A DNA stretch of 6,859 bases from assembly GCA_021204605.1 (NCBI GenBank), contig JAJPZD010000239.1, positions 1 to 6,859 of the forward strand, given 5' to 3'. Source of the stretch: Prevotella sp. (lineage in GTDB: Bacteria; Bacteroidota; Bacteroidia; Bacteroidales; Bacteroidaceae). The position numbers and the translations under genes are program-made. The notes beneath the pieces were generated by a model. The model was not told the DNA's origin and did not search any database. It saw only the letters and a list, made by a program, of their open reading frames with translations. Shown piece by piece: positions 1 through 5,153 of this stretch (its first letter is position 1; each line of letters opens with the position of its first letter).

Positions 1-772
1 CCCTGCGCTCGTCAGATTCGAGTTCCCTGATACGGTTGTTCGCCTCCACCACCTCGGTCGGTTCGATGAACACCGTCTTGCCGGATGCCGACTCGTCGTG
101 CACTATTCCCTTGAGCTTGCGTTTCAGTCCCTGCGTTACGGGGATTACCAAACGTCCGTCCCTGATTGCCGGAGTAACATCTTTGTCAACCAACCCCTCA
201 CTCTGTGCGGCACGCAGTATGCCATTCAATATCTTTGATATGCCGCCCTCGGTGCGAAGCAAGTCTGAGCGTATCTTCTGCAGCTCCGGCGAGGCGTTGT
301 CTTTCATCCTGCCGTATTTATCCAAAATCCTGTCAATCTGCTGCACCAACTGCGGAAAGACAATCACATCAGCGGTCAGAGCGTGCAATGCCGGGTAAGG
401 GTATTTCCTATCCCCATTATTGTCTTCCCCCTCTTCCGTCCGGTTGAGGTGCCTGACAATTTCCTCTATCGTCGCCAATGAGCGTCTTAGGTTGAACAGC
501 TCGCCCTCGTCAAGGCGAGTGCCCTCCGGGCGGAGACGCGCCACCGCCTCACGCACGTCGATATAGTTTTGCACGGGAAAGCTGTCATCCACCTCCTGGA
601 GTCGGCGGAACTCCCTCACCTGCTGCAGCCACACGTTGATCTGTTCAGCTTTAGCCGAGAACACGATGGCATCGACACGTTCCCTTCCCAAAGAACTGAG
701 GCAGCGTTCACGCAGCATGGAGCGTATCTCGTTGAAACCGATCTTGCTTTCAAAGGTATTAGGATAAATCAT
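1..772 (-). CDS. mutS2: MutS2 family DNA-binding ATPase, N-terminal part (runs off left edge)
   Basis: The reverse strand is open from an ATG at 772 to the window edge, giving 257 codons without a stop. The protein begins MIYPNTFESKIGF, as I remember Bacteroidetes MutS2 proteins beginning. It reaches the MutS2 core signature at residues 222-252: GIVHDESASGKTVFIEP, then a conserved NN (245-246) and RELE. This is the lever/clamp part (MutS domain III-like). The Walker ATPase and the C-terminal Smr nuclease domain would lie beyond base 1 and cannot be checked. In known members MutS2 acts on branched DNA to suppress recombination, or on collided ribosomes in Bacillus; which applies here is unknown. 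The next ATG is codon 19, inside conserved sequence, so 772 is the likely start. It lies only 5 nt from a strong -7 box, so the mRNA may be leaderless. No frameshift is visible. Confidence 0.95.
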   Translation of the reverse strand, partial: MIYPNTFESKIGFNEIRSMLRERCLSSLGRERVDAIVFSAKAEQINVWLQQVREFRRLQEVDDSFPVQNYIDVREAVARLRPEGTRLDEGELFNLRRSLATIEEIVRHLNRTEEGEDNNGDRKYPYPALHALTADVIVFPQLVQQIDRILDKYGRMKDNASPELQKIRSDLLRTEGGISKILNGILRAAQSEGLVDKDVTPAIRDGRLVIPVTQGLKRKLKGIVHDESASGKTVFIEPTEVVEANNRIRELESDERR

Positions 773-776
773 GGTG

Positions 777-807
777 CAAAGGTAGCTGTTGTTGCCAACA
801 ACACAAA
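777..807 (-). promoter_or_regulatory. mutS2 promoter, Bacteroidetes type
   Basis: Read on the minus strand, TTTG (807-804) is followed after exactly 19 bp by TACCTTTG (784-777). This matches the Bacteroidetes primary-sigma consensus TTTG-N19-21-TAnnTTTG. The mutS2 ATG starts 5 nt past the -7 box, about where transcription should begin. The 19-bp spacer is almost filled by a perfect palindrome at 787-803. Confidence 0.8.
787..803. repeat. perfect 8+8 bp palindrome in the mutS2 promoter spacer
   Basis: TGTTGTTG (787-794) and CAACAACA (796-803) are perfect reverse complements around one central C. The palindrome occupies 17 of the 19 bases between the -33 and -7 elements of the mutS2 promoter. 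That is a natural place for a repressor operator. A binding role is inferred from position only. The arms are of low complexity, so chance is possible. Confidence 0.6.
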
Positions 808-816
808 ATAAAGTCA

Positions 817-849
817 GGGGTTAAAAATAAAAACCCCACAAAATTTTGT
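817..849. repeat. two adjacent palindromes between the divergent promoters
   Basis: GGGGTT (817-822) pairs with AACCCC (832-837) around a 9-base A-rich centre. Directly next to it, ACAAAATTTTGT (838-849) is a perfect 12-bp palindrome. The second one contains the TTTG (-33) element of the tRNA-Ser promoter. Neither should be transcribed from the two promoters identified here, so they are more likely DNA-level sites than RNA hairpins. The function is unknown. Confidence 0.55.
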
Positions 850-875
850 TTTATCAGAAAAACGTCTTACCTTTG
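845..875 (+). promoter_or_regulatory. tRNA-Ser promoter, Bacteroidetes type
   Basis: TTTG (845-848), a 19-bp gap, then TACCTTTG (868-875) match the Bacteroidetes -33/-7 consensus. The mature tRNA begins 11 nt after the -7 box, so the 5' leader would be only a few nucleotides. The -7 octamer is identical to that of the divergent mutS2 promoter. Confidence 0.85.
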
Positions 876-886
876 CACTGCCATTA

Positions 887-971
887 GGAGAGATGGTAGA
901 GTGGTCGATTACAACGGTCTTGAAAACCGTCGTACCGAGAGGTACCGGGGGTTCGAATCCCTCTCTCTCCG
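887..971 (+). tRNA. tRNA-Ser (anticodon UGA)
   Basis: The 85-nt sequence folds as a class II tRNA. The acceptor stem GGAGAGA (887-893) pairs with TCTCTCC (964-970), with discriminator G971. The anticodon stem ACGGT/ACCGT (914-918/926-930) closes the loop CTTGAAA, with anticodon TGA at 921-923. The long variable arm characteristic of serine tRNAs pairs GTACC (932-936) with GGTAC (941-945). The T arm is 947-963, with loop TTCGAAT and one G-T wobble. The anticodon reads UCA and, by wobble, other UCN codons. The next bases are CAA, so the 3' CCA is not encoded and must be added enzymatically. No duplicated 3' end suggesting an integrated element is seen in the window. Confidence 0.97.
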
Positions 972-1008
972 CAACGATATTGGAAATCAATGCCATACAG
1001 ATTTATCG

Positions 1009-1040
1009 CCCGACATCACTATGCGTGATGTCGGGTGTTT
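1009..1040 (+). terminator. Rho-independent terminator of tRNA-Ser
   Basis: A perfect 11-bp stem, CCCGACATCAC (1009-1019) with GTGATGTCGGG (1025-1035), closes a 5-nt TATGC loop. TGTTT follows. The T tract is short, but the stem is long and lies 37 nt after the tRNA. Confidence 0.85.
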
Positions 1041-1178
1041 CATTATAATGAAATATATATGCAAATCCCAACTGCCGTCAATAAAGAATGGCACTTCGTG
1101 TCCGCTGTAACCCCACGCAGCTATTGCATAAAAAATCAAAAAAAGGTAATAACAACCTTATATGTTAAAGAAAATACG

Positions 1179-1186
1179 TATTTTTG
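1179..1186 (+). promoter_or_regulatory. -7 element for the DUF4199-GT2 operon
   Basis: TATTTTTG, followed by C, fits TAnnTTTG and lies 21 nt before the ATG at 1208, implying a leader of about 15 nt. No TTTG is present at the expected -33 position. Instead there is a short inverted repeat, AAGGT (1143-1147) with ACCTT (1155-1159). The promoter may therefore be weak or activator-dependent. Confidence 0.6.
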
Positions 1187-1207
1187 CACTTTGAACAATA
1201 ATAGACG

Positions 1208-1750
1208 ATGGCTACTCGTGCAGAATTTGAACAAGTGAAGGCTTTCGCCCAGATTGATGGGGCGTTGGTGGGCTGTATGTGGATAGTCAGTTTCGCCTGT
1301 TTCTTAGGCAATTTCATCAACCCCTTATGGGGCATAGTGAGTTTGTTGATAGGAGTGGTTTCCATCGTGTGGGCTTCGTTGCGTCTGCGCCGTTTCCGAG
1401 ACAACATCCTCGACGGTGTAATATCATTCCGCCGTGCTTTCTGTTACAGCGTGCTGATTTATCTATATGCCTCTCTCATCATGGCATTAGGCCAGTATGT
1501 CTATTTGCAGTTTATAGACAACGGTTATCTCATGACGCAATACACTGAAACAATATCTCGTCCGGAGTTCAAAACCGTCATGGACCTTTACGGTATTGAC
1601 AAGAGCGACATGAGCATAGCCATGGACACGCTGAACACACTCAAACCTATCGACTTTGCATTGCAGTTTTTCACGCTCGACATCATTCTCGGTGTTATAG
1701 TCAGTCTGCCAATGGCCTCAATGATAATGTCGAGAAGAAAAAGAAATTAG
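1208..1750 (+). CDS. DUF4199-like four-helix inner-membrane protein
   Basis: This 180-residue protein has four predicted transmembrane helices, at about residues 17-37, 40-58, 78-102 and 155-174. The basic loop RLRRFRD (59-65) and the terminal RRKRN suggest that those ends face the cytoplasm. The segment between helices 3 and 4 (about 103-150) is polar and probably periplasmic. Size, helix layout and the DGVISFRRAF segment (69-78) fit DUF4199, a Bacteroidetes family of unknown function. It lies 15 nt upstream of a GT2 glycosyltransferase gene. I recall this same pairing in Bacteroides genomes, where it often precedes a dihydroorotase gene; none follows here. A role in moving or handling the lipid-linked sugar made by the GT2 enzyme is speculative. 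The start fits the -7 box 21 nt upstream; there is no Shine-Dalgarno sequence. Confidence 0.85.
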   Translation: MATRAEFEQVKAFAQIDGALVGCMWIVSFACFLGNFINPLWGIVSLLIGVVSIVWASLRLRRFRDNILDGVISFRRAFCYSVLIYLYASLIMALGQYVYLQFIDNGYLMTQYTETISRPEFKTVMDLYGIDKSDMSIAMDTLNTLKPIDFALQFFTLDIILGVIVSLPMASMIMSRRKRN

Positions 1751-1765
1751 TAATACCTATCAAAA

Positions 1766-2728
1766 ATGGATATATCTGTCATCATACCGTTATACAACGA
1801 AGAAGAATCGCTCTGCGAACTGTACGCTTGGATAAAAAGGGTAATGAACGAGAATAATTTCTCCTACGAGGTGATTTTCGTCAACGATGGCTCTACCGAC
1901 CACTCCTGGAACGTGATAAGACAGTTGGCAGACAACGACGACAACATAAAGGGAATAAAATTCAGGCGCAACTACGGAAAGAGTCCCGCCCTTTATTGCG
2001 GTTTTCGGGAAGCTCAGGGCGACGTGGTGATTACCATGGATGCCGATCTGCAGGACTCTCCCGATGAGATACCGTCGCTTTACAGCATGATTAAAGACGA
2101 GGGATATGACCTCGTGTCGGGCTATAAGCAGAAGCGCTATGACCCATTGTCGAAAACCATACCTACAAAACTCTTCAATGCCACGGCGCGCAAGATAAGC
2201 GGCATAAAAAACTTGCATGATTTCAACTGCGGTCTTAAGGCATACCGCAAGGAAGTAGTCAAGAATATCGAGGTGTACGGGGAGATGCACCGCTACATAC
2301 CCTATCTTGCTAAAAACGCCGGTTTCACAAAAATCGGCGAGAAGGTAGTGCACCACCAGGCACGCAAGTATGGCAAGTCGAAATTCGGCCTCAACCGTTT
2401 CATCAACGGCTATCTTGACCTCATCACATTATGGTTTCTCAGCACTTTCGGACTGAAACCGATGCATGTGTTCGGATTCCTCGGCACCATAATGTTCTTT
2501 ATCGGTTTCATCGCTGCCATTATTATCGGCGTTGACAAGATGTGGGCACTCTGTCACGGCATCCCCCAAAGACTCGTGACCGACTCACCATATTTCTTTA
2601 TCGCTCTGACGATGATGATTATAGGCACTCAGTTTTTCCTTACAGGATTCCTCGGAGACCTCATCAGCCGCAGCTCTGCCAACAGAAACGACTACCAGAT
2701 AGAGGAAGTGCTAAGGTGTGCGAAGTGA
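1766..2728 (+). CDS. GT2 polyprenyl-phosphate glycosyltransferase (GtrB/DPM1-like)
   Basis: The 320-residue protein opens with the GT-A nucleotide-sugar fold: VIIPLYNEEES (5-15) and FVNDGSTD (38-45). The metal-binding DAD (92-94) is followed by LQDSPDEI (95-102), typical of the dolichol-phosphate-mannose synthase/GtrB subfamily. FNCGLKAYR (153-161) and the basic RKYGKSKFG (200-208) are the usual acceptor-site segments. Two C-terminal transmembrane helices follow, at about 235-256 and 275-297, as in GtrB. Such enzymes move a sugar from a UDP- or GDP-donor to undecaprenyl phosphate on the cytoplasmic face of the inner membrane, supplying periplasmic glycosylation. The sugar cannot be read from sequence. 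The gene follows the DUF4199 gene by 15 nt and has no obvious own promoter or downstream terminator. Confidence 0.92.
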   Translation: MDISVIIPLYNEEESLCELYAWIKRVMNENNFSYEVIFVNDGSTDHSWNVIRQLADNDDNIKGIKFRRNYGKSPALYCGFREAQGDVVITMDADLQDSPDEIPSLYSMIKDEGYDLVSGYKQKRYDPLSKTIPTKLFNATARKISGIKNLHDFNCGLKAYRKEVVKNIEVYGEMHRYIPYLAKNAGFTKIGEKVVHHQARKYGKSKFGLNRFINGYLDLITLWFLSTFGLKPMHVFGFLGTIMFFIGFIAAIIIGVDKMWALCHGIPQRLVTDSPYFFIALTMMIIGTQFFLTGFLGDLISRSSANRNDYQIEEVLRCAK

Positions 2729-2737
2729 GTGAAGAGT

Positions 2738-2770
2738 AAAAATGAAAAATGAAAAATGAAAAATGAAAAA
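2738..2770 (+). repeat. heptamer tandem array A (TGAAAAA x4)
   Basis: Four exact copies of TGAAAAA start at 2743, 2750, 2757 and 2764, preceded by AAAAA. The array begins 9 nt after the glycosyltransferase stop codon. It is the left arm of a composite element whose right arm is a second array of the same heptamer at 2844-2878. Confidence 0.95.
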
Positions 2771-2843
2771 TTTTCCGATTAAGCGAAGACAGAGCCAAGC
2801 TCGCTTGAGCTATGTTGAGCGTGAGGAAAATCAACGAAGTTAA
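2770..2843. repeat. core of the composite intergenic repeat element
   Basis: This segment of about 74 bp between the heptamer arrays is bounded by an inverted repeat, ATTTTCC (2770-2776) and GGAAAAT (2825-2831). Inside are two mutually exclusive hairpins: AAGCGA (2781-2786) with TCGCTT (2801-2806), and AGCTC (2798-2802) with GAGCT (2807-2811). No reading frame or transposase is present. Its form resembles dispersed intergenic repeats that I recall, without verification, from Prevotella genomes. Copy number elsewhere cannot be seen from one window. Confidence 0.65.
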
Positions 2844-2878
2844 TGAAAAATGAAAAATGAAAAATGAAAAATGAAAAA
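2844..2878 (+). repeat. heptamer tandem array B (TGAAAAA x5)
   Basis: Five exact TGAAAAA copies start at 2844, 2851, 2858, 2865 and 2872, in the same orientation as array A. The last unit runs into TT, so both arrays end in GAAAAATT. A short CGGCT-GA-AGCCG dyad (2892-2903) lies between the array and the next start codon. Confidence 0.95.
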
Positions 2879-2904
2879 TTAAGAATGGATGCGGCTGAAG
2901 CCGA

Positions 2905-3459
2905 ATGTTATCGAAATTGACAGGGATGAGAAAAAGGGTTTTTAGAAAAGAGGAATTGAAAGCAAGGAGGTTGATGCTGTTGCCTCTATACCTTTTTGTG
3001 CCGTTGCTTTTTGTTACCGCCTGCTCCGGTGTTGACTGCCCTTTGGACAGTCTTGTTTACACCCAATACCAACTGTTGAAGGCCAACGGGCAAACCGACA
3101 CATTGACCGACACGCTCACTGTTACCACCACAAAGGTAACGGGCATGGACTCCGTGTTGCTCAACCGTCAGACAAATGCCACTGAGTTTTCGTTGCCAAT
3201 CAGTTATACAAGCCCGCAAGACGTGTTTTATTTCTACATGACAGACACATCGGGAGTGATGAGAACCGACATAGTAACGATAACAAAGGAAGACCATCCC
3301 CACTTTGAGTCAATCGACTGCTCCCCATCATATTTCCACACCATTACGTCAGTCTCTTGCACTCACAACAATATCGACTCCATAGTGATAATCAATCCTG
3401 AAGTGAACTATGACACATCGCTTAAGCATTTCAGCATTTATTTCAAGCATCGCGATTAG
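2905..3459 (+). CDS. DUF6452-like lipoprotein
   Basis: The 184-residue protein has a very basic N-terminus (RKRVFRKEELKARR, 9-22), then a hydrophobic core and a lipobox FVTAC with Cys40 as the lipidation site. Ser41 and Gly42 follow, with no Asp at +2, compatible with outer-membrane sorting. The mature part starts GVDCPLDS, runs through HFESIDCSPSYFH (residues 133-145), and ends with a segment around IVIINPEVNYDT. That pattern matches the Bacteroidetes family I know as DUF6452, of unknown function. Three starts are possible: 2905; 2926 (Met8), which keeps the basic region; and 2974 (Met24), which has AAGGAGG 3 nt upstream but would lose every basic residue before the hydrophobic core. I keep 2905, with 2926 almost as likely. 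It is the first gene of a four-gene cluster. No -7 box was found just upstream, where the heptamer arrays lie. Confidence 0.8.
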   Translation: MLSKLTGMRKRVFRKEELKARRLMLLPLYLFVPLLFVTACSGVDCPLDSLVYTQYQLLKANGQTDTLTDTLTVTTTKVTGMDSVLLNRQTNATEFSLPISYTSPQDVFYFYMTDTSGVMRTDIVTITKEDHPHFESIDCSPSYFHTITSVSCTHNNIDSIVIINPEVNYDTSLKHFSIYFKHRD

Positions 3460-4096
3460 TGCCTTACTGCTGTTGCCCTTAAGCGTACACGCTCAAGGAG
3501 GGAAGACAGCCGAGCAGAAAGACACGGTGGCCTTTTTCAGGGGCTTTGCCGTATCTGTTGACCTCATCGGATTGGCACAGAAGATAACGGGCAGCTATGG
3601 ACAGTATGAGGGAGCGCTCCGCATAAACCTCAAGGATAAGTATTTCCCAATCGTTGAGCTTGGACTTGGACAGACCAACCACACCAGCGATATCAGTCAG
3701 ACAACTTACAAGACAAGTGCGCCCTATTTCAAGATTGGCGCTGACTTCAACGTGATAAAGAACAAGCACGACGACTACCGCATATTCGCCGGTTTGAGAT
3801 ATGCTTTCACCACCTTCAAGTATGATGTCTCCAACCCCACCATCACCGACCCTGTTTGGGGCGGGGAGGTGTCATACGACTATCAGGGAGTGAAATGCTC
3901 TTACAACTGGATAGAGATAGTTGTCGGCGTGGATGCCAAGATCTACGGTCCGTTTCACCTTGGCTGGAGTCTAAGATACCGAAGCCGTCTGTCGCACAAC
4001 AACGGCGACTTGGGCAAGACGTGGTATGTTCCCGGCTTCGGGAAGAATGGGAACAACAATATCAGTGGCACTTTCAACGTGGCCTTTGACATATAA
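3410..4096 (+). CDS. DUF6048-like exported protein
   Basis: The 228-residue protein begins with a signal peptide: MTHR, then a hydrophobic stretch (5-24), and a likely signal peptidase I site after VHA (26-28). The mature part is rich in alternating aromatic and polar strands (for example YRIFAGLRYAFTTFKY and FHLGWSLRYRSRL) and ends in Ile after a strand-like FNVAFDI. This is the look of a small outer-membrane beta-barrel, here of the family I know as DUF6048. The ATG at 3410 lies 50 nt inside the preceding lipoprotein gene, in another frame. No later ATG keeps the signal peptide, so the overlap appears real and suggests coupled translation. As I recall it, DUF6452 and DUF6048 genes are neighbours in many Bacteroidales, so the two products may form one envelope assembly. 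The function is unknown. Confidence 0.85.
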   Translation: MTHRLSISAFISSIAISALLLLPLSVHAQGGKTAEQKDTVAFFRGFAVSVDLIGLAQKITGSYGQYEGALRINLKDKYFPIVELGLGQTNHTSDISQTTYKTSAPYFKIGADFNVIKNKHDDYRIFAGLRYAFTTFKYDVSNPTITDPVWGGEVSYDYQGVKCSYNWIEIVVGVDAKIYGPFHLGWSLRYRSRLSHNNGDLGKTWYVPGFGKNGNNNISGTFNVAFDI

Positions 4097-4111
4097 CCAC
4101 AATTTACATAA

Positions 4112-5140
4112 ATGGCAATAATGAAAAGCAAGAGAAAAATCATCGCACAGTCGGTTGTCCTACTTCTGTTGATAGTGGTAGTAGTCATCGTGGTGCGCCG
4201 GCAGCATACCACGCCATACCGGAGCAGCGAGGGTCTGGTTTTCGGTACATTATATCACATCACCTACCAAAGCGACCGAGACCTGCAGAGCGAGATAGAC
4301 AGCGTGTTGAATGACGTGGACAACTCACTGTCGCCATTCAACAAAAACTCGGTCATCACCAAGGTTAACAACAACATAGACATTGTGGTGGACAGCATGT
4401 TCACTGAGGTGTTCACCCTTGCAGAACACATTTCCGATGAGACAGACGGGGCTTTCGACATCACGGTGGCACCATTGGTAAATGTGTGGGGCTTCGGTTT
4501 CAAAAACGATAGTCAGCCATCGAGGGCGGTCATCGACAGTCTGCTGCATATCATAGGTTACCAGAAAGTATGTCTCAAAGGCGGCAGGGTGGTGAAGAAA
4601 GACAAACGAGTGATGCTCGACTGCAGCGCCATAGCCAAGGGCTACGGCACCGACCAGGTGGCACGCATGCTGAGAAACAAAGGCGTGGACAACTTCATGG
4701 TGGAGATAGGCGGAGAAATAGTGACACAAGGCATCAACACGAAGAGACTCCCTTGGAAAATAGGCGTCACCAAACCGACAGACGACACGCTTCAGACAAA
4801 CAAGGAGCTACAGACCATTCTCAATGTTAACGACATCGCCATGGCGACAAGCGGCAACTACCGCAATTTCTATTACAAGGACGGCAAGAAATATGCCCAT
4901 ACCATAAACCCAAAGACAGGCTACCCTGTGCAGCACAACATCCTGTCTGCAACGGTGCTTGCCAACGACTGCGCCACGGCCGACGCTTACGCCACGGCGT
5001 TCATGGTGGTGGGATTAGAAAAGGCACAGGAGATACTTGACAACCATCCCGAGATAATGGCATATTTCATTTATTCAGACAAGAATGGCAACAATGCCGT
5101 TTGGTTTTCGCCAACCATGAAAGACAAAATAGCAGATTAG
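4112..5140 (+). CDS. apbE: FAD:protein FMN transferase (ApbE family), membrane-anchored
   Basis: The 342-residue protein fits ApbE throughout: GTLYHITY (45-52), LSPFNKNSVITKVN (73-86), TDGAFDITVAPLVNVWGFG (111-129), and LDCSAIAKGYGTDQVA (169-184) followed by VEIGGEI (197-203). The Mg/FAD-binding end has ATSGNYRNF (245-253), HTINPKTGYPV (263-273) and CATADAYATAF (287-297). Known members use FAD to attach FMN covalently to Ser/Thr of extracytoplasmic proteins. The N-terminus has KSKRK followed by one hydrophobic helix (about 10-28) without a lipobox, so it is probably held in the inner membrane with its catalytic domain in the periplasm; many relatives are lipoproteins. The gene is 15 nt after the DUF6048-like gene and 13 nt before the crp-like gene. 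Met4 (4121) is an alternative start that would not change the topology. No flavinylation target is encoded in the window. Confidence 0.93.
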   Translation: MAIMKSKRKIIAQSVVLLLLIVVVVIVVRRQHTTPYRSSEGLVFGTLYHITYQSDRDLQSEIDSVLNDVDNSLSPFNKNSVITKVNNNIDIVVDSMFTEVFTLAEHISDETDGAFDITVAPLVNVWGFGFKNDSQPSRAVIDSLLHIIGYQKVCLKGGRVVKKDKRVMLDCSAIAKGYGTDQVARMLRNKGVDNFMVEIGGEIVTQGINTKRLPWKIGVTKPTDDTLQTNKELQTILNVNDIAMATSGNYRNFYYKDGKKYAHTINPKTGYPVQHNILSATVLANDCATADAYATAFMVVGLEKAQEILDNHPEIMAYFIYSDKNGNNAVWFSPTMKDKIAD

Positions 5141-5153
5141 AAAGCACGCCAAC

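Noticed and set aside
36..398. Plus-strand open frame of 120 codons
   Set aside because: It is antisense to mutS2, whose minus-strand product has clear family motifs across the same bases.
814..996. Minus-strand open frame of 60 codons
   Set aside because: It runs through the tRNA-Ser gene and its promoter on the opposite strand, and has no independent support.
887..1040. tRNA-Ser as an integration site for a mobile element
   Set aside because: No repeat of the tRNA 3' end, integrase or atypical gene block follows; the next genes are ordinary Bacteroidales genes.
1790..2356. A 188-codon open frame on the minus strand
   Set aside because: It lies wholly inside the well-supported glycosyltransferase gene, has no promoter or recognisable domain, and reads as the antisense shadow of that gene.
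2738..2878. The repeated units as a CRISPR array
   Set aside because: The unit is only 7 bp, the copies are contiguous without unique spacers, and no cas gene is nearby.
2974..3459. Start of the DUF6452-like protein at Met24, just after an AAGGAGG sequence
   Set aside because: The spacing of 3 nt is too short for a normal Shine-Dalgarno start, this group seldom uses one, and the lipoprotein signal would lose its basic N-terminal region.
2905..4096. Flavinylation (FMN-attachment) motif in the two proteins next to ApbE
   Set aside because: The nearest string, DTSGVM in the lipoprotein, lacks the required SGA(S/T) order; the DUF6048-like protein has nothing closer.
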